Shown here: one piece after another, positions 45,204 through 54,692 of the stretch
How the letters are laid out: every line of letters begins with the position of its first letter
Position numbering within the stretch: the stretch's first letter is position 1
Assembly (NCBI GenBank): GCA_020353515.1
Contig: CP070695.1
Location: 4,439,248-4,503,247, forward strand
Source: Candidatus Heimdallarchaeota archaeon
Lineage (GTDB): Archaea; Asgardarchaeota; Heimdallarchaeia; Hodarchaeales; Hodarchaeaceae
Reading direction: 5' to 3'
Length of the DNA: 64,000 nt
Translations under genes and position numbers: made by a program
Notes under the pieces: model-generated
The model's input: only the letters and a program-made list of their open reading frames with translations
Database searches by the model: none
What the model was told of the DNA's origin: nothing

Positions 45204-46274
45204 TTATTTCATGAGTACCTCATTAAGTTCTTGGAGAAAGGCATCAAGAAACTGCTGCAGCTCAGCTCTGGGCTGTGGATGAGGGATTGTAATCCCCAGT
45301 GGCTGAAATTGATGTTTTTGGTCTGAGGTTTCTATGATGAGAAACAGATAATATTCTGGTTCATATTCTCGAATATCCCAGTGAATATCAGTGATTTGAT
45401 ATTTAGAAATGGTTTTAAAGCGATTTAATTTCCAGAACTGTCTACCGACTTGTATTTTATCATTTTCTGCTACTATCACAAACCGGGAGAGAAGCAGCAT
45501 GGAGACCAAGGGTGTAAAAATAACTCCAACTACACTGATTCCTAAACTTATCGTTAAAGTAAAATTCTGCTGGAAAAATCTAATCAATTCCGTAATAAAA
45601 AAGAGAAAGAAGGCAATGACAATTATTGGACTAATTATTCTTGGGACATAACTCTTGTTTATAGGAGAACTAATAACGATTTTAGTTTGATTTGGAGATT
45701 TTTTAGTTTCATACGAGAACCTCATGGGCCATTCTCGCTCTCCTCTAAACGCTTGGAAGAGGTCAAAGAAGAATGAACCAATTAAGGCAAAAAAACCACA
45801 AATCACTATAATAATCCACGGGATAACTAGAAATCCAGTATCAAAGCCAAGAACACGTTGATTTGTACAATATAATTTTAATCGGGCAGAATCTTGAGTT
45901 GGTTCGACAATAACTTGGGCAACTAAGGTATAATCCCCAGATTCTTCAACTTGAAATGAATCTCCCAAGGCTGGATAATAAACATAAGGTGGATCAGGAT
46001 CCATTTCGTATTCTAGGTCTTCTCCAATGAGAAAGGCGGAGAATATCACTTCTTTTCCTTGTAAAATTGAAATATTTATGGTTTCATCCCCAGACCACGC
46101 TCTTACTTCAAAATGATAATACCAGTCTTTCTTGAGGTCTAATGTGAACGTTTTAGTGCCTTCAGTGGGTAAGGAAAAGTCCTTTTCAATTGTTTGAACA
46201 GAAATAGCCAGGAGACCAAGCCCTCCAAATAAAACTAAAAGGTAGAGAATGACGAATGTACGCCTTAATCTCAT
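45204..46274 (-). CDS. membrane protein with extracellular and PH-like domains
   Basis: A 356-residue protein: an N-terminal membrane helix, an extracellular beta domain (about 30-135, with the feel of PPC/emp24-type sandwiches), a membrane helix near 150-170, two more near 215-260, then a C-terminal domain (about 265-350) with DKIQVGRQFWKLNRFKTIS and TDIHWDI that resembles a bacterial PH-like domain. Family not recognised. It starts at ATG 46274. Confidence 0.65.
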   Translation of the reverse strand: MRLRRTFVILYLLVLFGGLGLLAISVQTIEKDFSLPTEGTKTFTLDLKKDWYYHFEVRAWSGDETINISILQGKEVIFSAFLIGEDLEYEMDPDPPYVYYPALGDSFQVEESGDYTLVAQVIVEPTQDSARLKLYCTNQRVLGFDTGFLVIPWIIIVICGFFALIGSFFFDLFQAFRGEREWPMRFSYETKKSPNQTKIVISSPINKSYVPRIISPIIVIAFFLFFITELIRFFQQNFTLTISLGISVVGVIFTPLVSMLLLSRFVIVAENDKIQVGRQFWKLNRFKTISKYQITDIHWDIREYEPEYYLFLIIETSDQKHQFQPLGITIPHPQPRAELQQFLDAFLQELNEVLMK

Positions 46275-46483
46275 CGGAATTATTTATCCCCTGCTAAATT
46301 CATTGAGGAACAATGAAATTACATGAGTTTTTGTATGTGAAAGTTTGAGAGTATAAAAGTTCTTACAATACTAAAGAGTGTTAAGGAAAATTAGATCTTA
46401 TTACAGGGGCCATTGATGAAATAATGGTCTAAGGCAATGGAAGCGAACTTTCAGCATGATTTAGAAGAGACAGATGAATATTG

Positions 46484-46927
46484 ATGAGCTGCGATATTCA
46501 TAGTCTTGATCCAGTAGCAAATTGTAACAATTTTAATAGAACTATTTGCTCTGAATGTTTGAAACTTATTAAAAAACCATCAGGTGTGTTTTTCTTGAAA
46601 CCTCCAGATGAAAGGTGCCCTCTCTGTTACTGGGATGGTGTTATTGAAATAATGACGAGTAAAACATATTTTTTAAAGCATATTTTAGGAATCATAGGAC
46701 TATCAACCGCTGTTTTTATATGTCAGATTTATTTCGGTAATTATTTTCTAAATATTTCCTCCTGGCTTTTTTTAGGGGTACAATTCTTCATTAAATTGAT
46801 ACCCCAGATAATAGTGTTATTATTGCTTTATTCTTTGTGTTTTAAAACTCCTAGAGTCAAAAAAAAGGCTTTGGATAACAAAATGCAGTTAATTTCCATT
46901 TTGGAAGAAGAAACTAAACTAGATTGA
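46484..46927 (+). CDS. small B-box-like zinc-finger membrane protein
   Basis: A 147-residue protein. Residues 3-50 carry CDIH, CNNFNRTICSEC and CPLC, a B-box-like zinc-binding set, followed by two membrane helices (about 65-90 and 95-120) and a basic tail. It resembles small archaeal proteins annotated as B-box or rhomboid-associated zinc fingers. ATG 46484 is preferred to TTG 46481. Role unknown. Confidence 0.6.
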   Translation: MSCDIHSLDPVANCNNFNRTICSECLKLIKKPSGVFFLKPPDERCPLCYWDGVIEIMTSKTYFLKHILGIIGLSTAVFICQIYFGNYFLNISSWLFLGVQFFIKLIPQIIVLLLLYSLCFKTPRVKKKALDNKMQLISILEEETKLD

Positions 46928-47156
46928 AATAATTTGGTAGCATAATTGTCTGAATCTGACACGAAAGGTTAAAATGCGGATATTCGTTAAATTATGTTTT
47001 AGTTTCCTATACTAAGTATCACGACTCCACTAATTAATATATTTGAATTTATAAAGGGTAGAGATTTAACGATTTCATTCAAAATTTTAGAACCAAATTT
47101 GCTATAATAACGATGGACGATGAAATCAGGCACAAAAACTCAAGACAGTGAATAAA

Positions 47157-48449
47157 ATGAAATTAAAAAACATTTTTAGTTTCTTTATCTTTGTTACTAT
47201 CATTTTTGGGGTATCTCTCACCCCAAAATCCTCGTTAAATGACGTTTCAGGAGATGATTCCTATTCAGGTTTAAGAGGTGTCAATTTAGGCAATTTTTTG
47301 GAGGCACCAAATGAGGGAGATTGGACTAATGGGCTTTTAATCAAAGAAAAACATTTCCAGCGGATTGCCTCAGCTGGATTCAACCTCGTACGTGTACCTA
47401 TACGGTGGAATGCTCATGCTATGGATATTACTCCTTATACCATTGATTCCTCTTTCTTTGATCGGGTTGATTGGGTAATTGATCAGAGTTTTGCAAATAA
47501 TTTGTCAATTATTATCAATATTCACCATTATAATGAGTTAATGGCTGATCCTGAAAGCCATAGGGGTCGATTCCTTGAGTTATGGCAACAAATCTCCCAC
47601 CATTATCAGAATTATTCCCACGACTTATTTTTTGAAGTGTTAAATGAGCCCCATGATAATTTAACTAACATCCTATGGAATCAGTACCTTCAAGACGCTA
47701 TCGATATTATTCGTGTAACAAATCCTGATAGAACTCTGATCGTAGGCCCAACAAATTGGAATAATGTTTGGACACTGTCTGACCTTGTACTCCCCCAAAA
47801 CGACTCCAACATCGTGGCCACTTTCCACTTCTACTCTCCTTTTGAATTTACGCATCAAGGTGCTGAATGGGTCTCAGGAAGTAATGCATGGCTAGGGACT
47901 AATTGGACGAGTTCTCAGGCTGAAAAGGATGGAATTGACAATGAAATCGACTTTGCAGTTAATTGGGCTAAAACAAATAATAGAAGCTTATTTATCGGAG
48001 AATTCGGAGCATACCAATACGGATACATGAATGGTCGAATTGAATGGACCGCCTATGTCCGTGCAAAGGCGGAATCAATCCCTGAAATGTGGGGTTGGGC
48101 CTACTGGGAGTTTTGTTCTGGTTTTGGAATCATGGACAGTAGTTTAAGTTATTGGTACACAGGACTATTGGGTTCTCTCCTTCCAGATAGTCCATTGATT
48201 AAAAGAGACTATTCTACAAGCAGTTCGCTTCCTGTCCTAGAATCGACTCCGGGATCTGAAAGTAGTTCTATCTCATTTACTACGACATCAGAGTCCACTA
48301 ATCTGGAAATAATGCCCATTCTTTTATTAACTTCCCTTATCACTGTTTTTTATAAAAAAAAGCAAGAAAAATCAAAAGAACTAGATACTATTACTTCAAA
48401 AAAGAATGAGAAAAATAAACCAAATGAGAATAGGATAAATCTGCATTAA
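47157..48449 (+). CDS. surface glycoside hydrolase family 5 (cellulase-like)
   Basis: A 430-residue protein with a signal peptide, a GH5 barrel (LRGVNLGNFLE, then GFNLVRVPIRW, then INIHHYNEL), the acid/base Glu164 in EVLNEPH and the nucleophile Glu282 in FIGEFGAYQ, and then a Ser/Thr-rich linker, a membrane helix and a basic tail. The active site is therefore complete and displayed outside the cell. It probably cleaves beta-1,4- or beta-1,3-linked glucans or mannans. ATG 47157 is preferred to GTG 47148. Confidence 0.92.
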   Translation: MKLKNIFSFFIFVTIIFGVSLTPKSSLNDVSGDDSYSGLRGVNLGNFLEAPNEGDWTNGLLIKEKHFQRIASAGFNLVRVPIRWNAHAMDITPYTIDSSFFDRVDWVIDQSFANNLSIIINIHHYNELMADPESHRGRFLELWQQISHHYQNYSHDLFFEVLNEPHDNLTNILWNQYLQDAIDIIRVTNPDRTLIVGPTNWNNVWTLSDLVLPQNDSNIVATFHFYSPFEFTHQGAEWVSGSNAWLGTNWTSSQAEKDGIDNEIDFAVNWAKTNNRSLFIGEFGAYQYGYMNGRIEWTAYVRAKAESIPEMWGWAYWEFCSGFGIMDSSLSYWYTGLLGSLLPDSPLIKRDYSTSSSLPVLESTPGSESSSISFTTTSESTNLEIMPILLLTSLITVFYKKKQEKSKELDTITSKKNEKNKPNENRINLH

Positions 48450-48460
48450 TCACAAATTTC

Positions 48461-49090
48461 ATGGAGGAAAAGATTATCATTCAAACTAAACCCATCTTAG
48501 TACAGGAGCTAGTTCAGGTATTGGAAAACTGGTCACGGAATTTTTAGCCCAGAAAGGTTATCTTGTTTATGCCTGTGCACGGAAACCAATTGATATTGAG
48601 AGGCTGAATAAGATAGAAAATGTTATCTCATTCCAGTTAGATGTTACCAACCCAGTAGATGTCCAACAAGTCGTAGCTCGGGTGAACAAGGAAGATAGAG
48701 GGTTGTACGGACTTGTAAATAACGCTGGTGTTGGGGATAGTTAGCCGATCTGTGCTACAAGTGAAGAAATGTTACATCGTGTTTTCAATGTAAAATTTTA
48801 TGGTCCTCTCCGCATCACAAACGCATTAATATCCTTTTTAATCGAATCCCGAGGCCGAATCGTTAATATAAGCTCTGTCTCTGGACTGATCACACGCTGT
48901 TCTAGATGCATTATTTAATGAACACCCAAAATCAAGATATTTATTTATTTCTCAATTAGAGAACGAACTGTTTACCTTGGTTCTCAAATATCAATTTCTC
49001 AAGGTTTACCAGCTTTTCGAAGATAATTCTCATGGGTTTACCGTAATGGATTTATGGAATTTATTGGATGAGGTAATTAATGAGAATTAA
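48461..49090 (+). pseudogene. short-chain dehydrogenase/reductase, decayed
   Basis: ATG 48461 leads to KPILV, where one missing base moves the frame to TGASSGIGKLVTEFLAQKGY, then LDVTNPVD and GLVNNAGVGDS, a TAG at 48742-48744, then FNVKFYGPLRITNAL and GRIVNISSVSGLIT. There the Tyr-x3-Lys active-site region is missing and a shifted frame gives the C-terminal end (ALFNEHPKSRYL to LWNLLDEVINEN). So this SDR has a frameshift, a stop and an internal deletion and cannot be functional. Confidence 0.92.
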
Positions 49091-49126
49091 AGGAAATTGT
49101 GGAAAGGAACCTTAGGACCCATATAA

Positions 49127-49453
49127 TTAATCAATTTCGTATTTCGAAGCTAGTTTAACGATTAGAAAAATAACGAATGCTATTATGATGAATGTGACCA
49201 ATTCTCCAAGGAAATGGCCAATTAAAAAGTCAGCAGTCCCAATTGAATAAGTTATCTGATCCCAAGGGACATCCGCTCCAGGAAGGAGCTCGAAAATGGG
49301 CATGATGAGATCATTAACAAATGCTTGAACGAGAGAGCCCAAATAGATGCCCATAATGAAAGCGACAGCTAAGCCCAAAACTTTATAATTCTTGAGAAAT
49401 TCTTTAAACTCTTGAAAAAGATTTTTTGGTTTTTCTTCTGATTCAGTCGTCAT
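49127..49453 (-). CDS. mscL: large-conductance mechanosensitive channel
   Basis: A 108-residue protein with a charged N-terminal helix (LFQEFKEFLKN), TM1 (VLGLAVAFIMGIYLGSLVQA), the conserved NDLIMPIFE, a periplasmic loop, TM2 (ELVTFIIIAFVIFLIV) and a short basic tail. This is the standard MscL layout, somewhat short at the C-terminus. It opens on membrane tension to release solutes during osmotic downshock. Confidence 0.85.
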   Translation of the reverse strand: MTTESEEKPKNLFQEFKEFLKNYKVLGLAVAFIMGIYLGSLVQAFVNDLIMPIFELLPGADVPWDQITYSIGTADFLIGHFLGELVTFIIIAFVIFLIVKLASKYEID

Positions 49454-49560
49454 TTTTTCACCTCAAGTAGGGAAAAAGAAAATTGGTTAGTAGACTATAC
49501 ATAATTTCCTAATAAATATTATTACATCCTAGAACTGATCAAAAATTGTTATCACCGAAA

Positions 49561-49581
49561 AAAAGCAAGTTCTCAAATTAA
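49561..49581. repeat. 21-bp direct repeat, left copy
   Basis: This stretch is identical to 52332-52352 and in the same orientation. It lies just past the stop of the regulator gene at 49587. Confidence 0.8.
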
Positions 49582-49586
49582 TGGTA

Positions 49587-50219
49587 TCATTCTTTCCCTA
49601 AATTCAACAATGGAGGGAAAGGACTCGCTAAAATAAAGGTGAAATAACTATTTGGGTCAATTTCAGCAAGAGGTTGTAAACTGAGTTTATGATCTTCATG
49701 AAATTGATAGATGAATTGATTGAGCTCTTTTAGAAAGAGTTCACCTATTTCTTTGTTCATTATTCCTACAGACATTAGTTCCTTTTCAGCTAGAATATTC
49801 TGAACAAAATTATTGATTTCTCGCGTTTTAGAATTGAAAATATTTTCCAGATTTCGTTGAACGGCTAGTAATGTTATTTTCATAAACTCTAAGTCCATAT
49901 TTGCTAGTGCCTCTTGTACAACTGAACCCAAATCTCCAAATTTACGTAAAAAATTGTTTGGACTCAATTTCCAATAATTAATTGCAAAATTACGAATTGT
50001 TTCTGTCTTCGATACAAAGACCAATCCAGTTCTCTCTAAATTTCTCAAATTTCGGGTAATGGTTGATTGATCTTTGTTTGTTAAATTGGCAAGTTGTTTT
50101 ACAGTCAATTCTTGATGAATTATTAAATTCCAAGCTATCAATGCTCGTGTTTCAGATTTAAACAACCTTTCAAAATAGTTTCTAAGGTTTGCTCCTTCTT
50201 CTGTGGCTGTAATTCCCAT
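49587..50219 (-). CDS. MarR/ArsR-like winged-helix regulator
   Basis: A 210-residue protein. Residues 20-85 form a winged helix (LTVKQLANLTNKDQSTITRN, then LRNLERTGLV). The remaining 120 residues are helical, with no recognised ligand-binding motif. It is divergent from the small ORF and CAAX-protease genes, and an inverted repeat lies between them. Confidence 0.75.
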   Translation of the reverse strand: MGITATEEGANLRNYFERLFKSETRALIAWNLIIHQELTVKQLANLTNKDQSTITRNLRNLERTGLVFVSKTETIRNFAINYWKLSPNNFLRKFGDLGSVVQEALANMDLEFMKITLLAVQRNLENIFNSKTREINNFVQNILAEKELMSVGIMNKEIGELFLKELNQFIYQFHEDHKLSLQPLAEIDPNSYFTFILASPFPPLLNLGKE

Positions 50220-50301
50220 CTTTGTTCTGTCTCCATGAACACATTACTATCTGACACAATAAATACATTTTTATATAAACATTTTGCATCATGCATACAG
50301 G

Positions 50302-50334
50302 TGCGTTGCACAATACACACGAGTGCACAACGCA
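50302..50334. promoter_or_regulatory. inverted repeat between divergent genes
   Basis: TGCGTTG (50302-50308) pairs with CAACGCA (50328-50334), with further CAC/GTG pairing inside. Nearby TTGCATCATGCAT (50285-50297) adds related half-sites. The position between a winged-helix regulator and the genes on the other side fits an operator. Confidence 0.45.
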
Positions 50335-50367
50335 TCATAAATAAAAATTCACTTTGGTGACAAAAAA

Positions 50368-50538
50368 ATGAAAGGAAAAAAAATCTTAACAAGAATAGAA
50401 GAAAACACAAAATTCTTTGATCTTTGCTACTGGAAAGAACGTCGAAAAAATCCAGATTCACCCAATTTAAAGAATTGGACTGCAAAAAAACGGAAAAACT
50501 TTCAGAACCTTTGGTTTGGTGAGGAAAGTGATCAATGA
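50368..50538 (+). CDS. small basic protein upstream of the CAAX-type protease
   Basis: A 56-residue open frame with ATG 50368, preceded by GGTGA about eight bases upstream, and ending at TGA 50538, inside the start of the protease gene. The product is Lys/Arg-rich with a central LCYWKERRKNPDSPNLKNW. The good ribosome site and overlap suggest a real, coupled gene, but its length limits confidence. Confidence 0.42.
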   Translation: MKGKKILTRIEENTKFFDLCYWKERRKNPDSPNLKNWTAKKRKNFQNLWFGEESDQ

Positions 50539-51322
50539 AAATAAGAGTCATATAAGGAAAACAGTCTCAATCCATCAACATTCGTTTAGATTTCTCATCG
50601 CGCTTCATCTGCTACCTGGAGTGTTACTATTTATGGGAATGATCTTGTTTTCTCAACCTGTAGTAGTTAATTTCTTTGGAATTGATCCAAAACTTGGTCC
50701 TGTTTTTGGTTACCTCGCTGCTTCGACCTTACTGTTGGTAGAAGTACTTTGGCTAGTACGAGAGAAAAGAAAATCGGAAAGCAGCGAACTACAAAAAAAG
50801 ATCATAGAATATACCGAGGGAAGCCCGATGTGGCAATATTTCGTCGCCATCCCAATCTTAGTGGCTTTTACATTAATCATGTACTTGGTAATCGCTCCAC
50901 TTGTGCAACCATTCATTATAGATACGTTCTTCAGTTGGTACCCACAAGAATACAACTTTCAAGCTATTATACATGACCCGTCGGTGTTATCTAATTTTAA
51001 AACATATGCAGGAGCCCAATTATTGGCGATTGTAAATTTCATATTACCAGCAACAACTTTAACTATAGTAGAAGAGTTTTATTTTCGAGGATACCTGCTA
51101 CCACGCATGGAAGAGCATGTGAAAGGATATGCACCGTTATTAAATGTAATCCTCTTTTCGGTGTATCATTTTTTTTCACCATGGGAAAATTTGATAAGGA
51201 TCCTTGCCCTTCTTCCAGTTGTTTACTTAGTTTGGTATAAAAGGGACATTCGATATCTATTGATCACTCATCTACTAGCAAATGCAGTAGGCGGAATATA
51301 TGTCCTATTTATGGCTTTTTAA
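50516..51322 (+). CDS. CPBP (CAAX-type) intramembrane metalloprotease
   Basis: A 268-residue protein with about seven hydrophobic segments. The Abi/CPBP motifs are present: EEFYFRGYLLPRME, the FSVYHFF segment with its His, and a final HLLANAVGG. These bind metal in Rce1-type proteases. The target is unknown; no CaaX protein was found in the window. Starts TTG 50516, GTG 50519 and GTG 50528 are possible, all overlapping the small upstream ORF. Confidence 0.87.
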   Translation: MVRKVINENKSHIRKTVSIHQHSFRFLIALHLLPGVLLFMGMILFSQPVVVNFFGIDPKLGPVFGYLAASTLLLVEVLWLVREKRKSESSELQKKIIEYTEGSPMWQYFVAIPILVAFTLIMYLVIAPLVQPFIIDTFFSWYPQEYNFQAIIHDPSVLSNFKTYAGAQLLAIVNFILPATTLTIVEEFYFRGYLLPRMEEHVKGYAPLLNVILFSVYHFFSPWENLIRILALLPVVYLVWYKRDIRYLLITHLLANAVGGIYVLFMAF

Positions 51323-51379
51323 CTCCCAACTGCCAGCTAGCCCTTTTTTCCAAGGAGACCTATCAGCCTCATTTTCTCT

Positions 51380-52021
51380 TCATATTAGAGGAAACTGAAC
51401 CACCACATAAAGAAGAATACTAAATGCAATAATAGAAATCACAATGTCGAATTTCCCTGTATTTAGAAATGGGATAAATAATGGTGTTTTGACTTTATAG
51501 CTATCATATTCAGTACCAAATTTCTTCAATAGGTATTTATCTTCTATAAATGCCAGAATAATATAAGCAAGTAGTTCTAAGTACCAGAGTGCTATTGTTT
51601 CTTCAGCTGACAGCCAACTCATGCCGAAAAAGTTTGTAATATAAAAATAACTCCAACCAGTAAAGCCAATTGTTAAAAGTAGGAAAGCAGTATACTGTGG
51701 GTGTCTTATAAAGCGATATGGGCCAGAAGTGACTAATCCCCTTTTCTTTTTTACCCCAAGATAAACAATAGAATAGATTACAAATACCACACTTATGATA
51801 ATTAAGATTTTTCCTAAAAATACCTCGTTAAAATTGAAGAGATTCGAATAGGCTTCAATAATGCCAGATGGAAGATTGGAACCCAAGGCATACAAAATAA
51901 GAATTACAGGAGCGGCCATGAGAGGTACCCATACCCAGATTCCTGGAATTTGTTGTACTAATAGAATTAAATATCCCGCTACACCAAATAAGATCGCCTG
52001 TACTCTACCTAGTATTTTCAT
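51380..52021 (-). CDS. ICMT/NnrU-like membrane methyltransferase
   Basis: A 213-residue protein with about six membrane helices. Its signature is SGPYRFIRHPQYTAF and, later, EDKYLLKKFGTEYDSYK, the AdoMet-binding elements of the isoprenylcysteine methyltransferase superfamily. It is the second such protein in this window (see 31882) but shares only the core motifs. It lies next to the CAAX-type protease, the enzyme class that acts before ICMT in eukaryotic prenyl processing; this may be coincidence. Confidence 0.82.
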   Translation of the reverse strand: MKILGRVQAILFGVAGYLILLVQQIPGIWVWVPLMAAPVILILYALGSNLPSGIIEAYSNLFNFNEVFLGKILIIISVVFVIYSIVYLGVKKKRGLVTSGPYRFIRHPQYTAFLLLTIGFTGWSYFYITNFFGMSWLSAEETIALWYLELLAYIILAFIEDKYLLKKFGTEYDSYKVKTPLFIPFLNTGKFDIVISIIAFSILLYVVVQFPLI

Positions 52022-52430
52022 TAAATATCATCTCTTTTTTCATGCCATTTTTTCACTCAAATTTTCTGATGTAACATTTTCCTGTGTTTAAAATCATGAT
52101 AATCTACCTATTTAAGGCTATAGTTGTTGGCAAGTCGAGAGATGATGGGTTTTGAAAAATAAATTAGTACACTCTGTCTGATAATTAGAACGAAGTGTTT
52201 CATTATTTCGAACCGGCCGTTCTACTTTCAGTACATTTTTAAAAAGTACAGTAATCATTGAAAAAGGATTCAAAGAAAGAAAATTTTGAATAAACATAGA
52301 AGGGGTCAAAAGGAAAAATTTTCTTATGAAGAAAAAGCAAGTTCTCAAATTATTGATTATCAATTCACATCTATTATCTAACCTCCTTACATCTCAAGAA
52401 TTATGAAAAAGGTATGAAGCCAATTGAAGA
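52022..52430. other. intergenic region with repeat and palindrome
   Basis: No convincing gene. It includes the right copy of the 21-bp repeat (52332-52352), a near-perfect palindrome GTACATTTTTAAAAAGTAC (52231-52249), and probably the promoter of the leftward methyltransferase gene near its right end. Confidence 0.5.
52332..52352. repeat. 21-bp direct repeat, right copy
   Basis: It is identical to 49561-49581. Here it is noncoding. Weak similarity extends past the core for about 15 bases on the right. Confidence 0.8.
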
Positions 52431-53450
52431 TTATTTTAATATCAATAGAATACGAGTGGTCCAATCATGGATACGAGCATCTGGTTTCCTCCAACTAGAT
52501 GACAATCTTATTGATCTATTGGTTAATGGTACCTTTCCAAAATCCCAAAGCCCACACTTAGTTTGGTTGTCCCAAAACCATTCAAAAATCTCTTCAACAT
52601 TAGTTCTCCAGCTAGGATAGGGTTTTAAAACTTCAAGGGACCTCAACCACCTTGTGAAAGAATTAGTTCCTATTAAATCACTAGGAGAAGATCTCAGATC
52701 CACATTTAGGTAACCAATACCAAGATTCCATATAAATCTGAAAAATGCCTTTTCTAAGTCTGGATTCAACTTATAAATTTGAGAACCGATTAGATTCACG
52801 CTGTAAACATTATTTATTGTAAGTTCTTTCTTTTCCTTTATTCTTTTTTTAAATCGGGTCGAAAAATCGTCATAATTTATCTTGAGGATTTCTAGAAACG
52901 CAAAGATTTGATTTTGAGCGTTATATGAATTATTAGGGAAGGATTCTTGAATTATTCTTGCCCATAGATCAAAATAATCATTAAGGATTGGATGATTAGG
53001 ATTAATTTCTGCCAATGACGCTGCAACAATCTTATTGATAGAATGATCCCAAAAACTTTGACCTATACCTTTTGGTACAACATCTCGTGGCTTGATTGAT
53101 CTGTTTAGTATACCAACAATATAGTAGGTTACTTTTTGAATGATAGGATGTGTCTCATTAAGACCAAGATTAACGGATCTACTAACACCCACTTCAGTGG
53201 TAGGAACTCTTTGTTTCAAGGTAGTGTCTTCAGTGTGGAATCTTCCCCAGCTCCCATCCTCCCACTGGTCATTTCTGAGAATTTGTACCCATTTATTTTC
53301 GTTTAATCTTGATTCTGCTTCAATTAGTTCAGCATCGTTTCTATTCTTTCCTAATATATCACGTAATAATCTAACTTGAATGGCAGGATCAGGATTATCT
53401 TCAAGAATTCTTTCTGCGATGTTTTGAATTTTTCTGTTTCCCTTTGACAT
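52431..53450 (-). CDS. terpene-cyclase/prenyltransferase-like alpha-toroid protein
   Basis: A 339-residue helical protein. QWEDGSWGRFHTED resembles the QW motifs of squalene cyclases and related toroids, followed by TTEVGVSRSVNLGL, and helical repeats continue to the end. There is no DXDD-type catalytic acid motif that I can see, so it may be a binding or non-canonical member. It lacks a signal peptide. An inverted repeat lies 83 bp upstream. Confidence 0.6.
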   Translation of the reverse strand: MSKGNRKIQNIAERILEDNPDPAIQVRLLRDILGKNRNDAELIEAESRLNENKWVQILRNDQWEDGSWGRFHTEDTTLKQRVPTTEVGVSRSVNLGLNETHPIIQKVTYYIVGILNRSIKPRDVVPKGIGQSFWDHSINKIVAASLAEINPNHPILNDYFDLWARIIQESFPNNSYNAQNQIFAFLEILKINYDDFSTRFKKRIKEKKELTINNVYSVNLIGSQIYKLNPDLEKAFFRFIWNLGIGYLNVDLRSSPSDLIGTNSFTRWLRSLEVLKPYPSWRTNVEEIFEWFWDNQTKCGLWDFGKVPLTNRSIRLSSSWRKPDARIHDWTTRILLILK

Positions 53451-53533
53451 AAATCCGTCTCCACATTAGAATATAAGAACACTACCTATTAAATTCAGAG
53501 CTACTCTAAAAATCAGACTCCTCGTTCTAAAAT

Positions 53534-53551
53534 ATAGGTTCTTAAACCTAT
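53534..53551. promoter_or_regulatory. inverted repeat upstream of the toroid gene
   Basis: ATAGGTT-CTTA-AACCTAT has perfect 7-bp arms. It is the only structured element seen in the 300 bases between 53451 and 53754, and could be an operator for the leftward toroid gene. Confidence 0.4.
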
Positions 53552-53754
53552 GGTTTATTTTACAGACTTAGTTATGTTCCTGATAATATCTCTTTTTGAA
53601 GGTCACACTTCACTTACATATCTGTCAATTAGGACTGTGGTGAAGCTTTGCATTAATATTACCTATTCATGGTAGCTAATTTGTCTTGTGGGTCTTAAGT
53701 ACTTATTTTATACTTCTAAGAAAAATCAAGAGATGATAAAAAACAGAAATAAAG

Positions 53755-54435
53755 TCAAAATCTCTTTATATCCAATACATTGAACCTTAAGATGTAATAT
53801 GCAAGCACTCCAATCCAACTAATATATGAAAAAACAGATAACCATTCAATGAAGGGAAAATTTGCTTCAACACCAGTTAATACTAAAAAAACAAGAAAAC
53901 TCAGGTCGATTAAAGAGACCCCGAATCCATAATATGCTACAATTTTATTAAAATCAGGAAAGGTTAAGATCGATTTATTTACTAGGATCAAAATTGGAAA
54001 AAATGAGAGAAAAATCAGAATACTCCAGAATACATGCTGAGAGTATGTTTCTTGTGTTTCTGAAAAAATACCAGCCATTATAATAGCTAGCGCATTAATT
54101 ATACCAATTGCTAGGCCAACAACAAGTGTAGGGCTCTTTTTTTTCTTCATGAACCATTCATAAAGCCCTATATAAAAGAAAATTGATGCTATACCAGTGA
54201 GGACCATGCCTACGTTATAGAAAATCGCTCCATTGGGATTATCATAGAAATCACCCAGTTCACTCAAGTTATTATTGATAGGATTAAAGTTTCGTGGAAA
54301 GAAAGAGAAAGATATGAGCGTAAAAATACAATAAATTGTGATACCCACAAATCCCACTATGCTAACTTTGGGCCACCTTAAAGGGTTGAAATCGAAACGA
54401 TAAGGTCTTTCTAACAAACTAAAATCACCAATCAT
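53755..54435 (-). CDS. DUF998-type membrane protein
   Basis: A 226-residue protein with six hydrophobic segments. The phrases NPINNNLSELGDFYDNPNGA and IFYNVGMVLTGIASIFFYIG match the DUF998 family, common in archaea and of unknown role. The start is ATG at 54435. Confidence 0.75.
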   Translation of the reverse strand: MIGDFSLLERPYRFDFNPLRWPKVSIVGFVGITIYCIFTLISFSFFPRNFNPINNNLSELGDFYDNPNGAIFYNVGMVLTGIASIFFYIGLYEWFMKKKKSPTLVVGLAIGIINALAIIMAGIFSETQETYSQHVFWSILIFLSFFPILILVNKSILTFPDFNKIVAYYGFGVSLIDLSFLVFLVLTGVEANFPFIEWLSVFSYISWIGVLAYYILRFNVLDIKRF

Positions 54436-54692
54436 CTGGAATAAATATTAGTTCATCTTAGAGTCAGCTCTTATAAATAAATACCGTTAAAGGCAATTAA
54501 TATAATCTCAATCCCGATTAATATTAGCCAAAAAAAGAAAATTTCAGAGATTATTGAATTCCTACTATTTGAGAGGGCATAAAAGGCTGGATTCATAATC
54601 AAAAGGATCCTACCTCGAAACCAATCTATAAAAGCTACACATCTTGTTGGTTACCACTACTTCCAAAATTGATTTTAGTGTGAGGTTTTAAT

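Noticed and set aside
50138..50551. 137-codon minus-strand frame
   Set aside because: It overlaps the regulator start and the whole small plus-strand gene; the product is a Phe/Leu/Cys run typical of antisense AT-rich DNA.
52118..52363. 81-codon minus-strand frame in an intergenic region
   Set aside because: No ribosome site, no coherent domain and it covers the 21-bp repeat.
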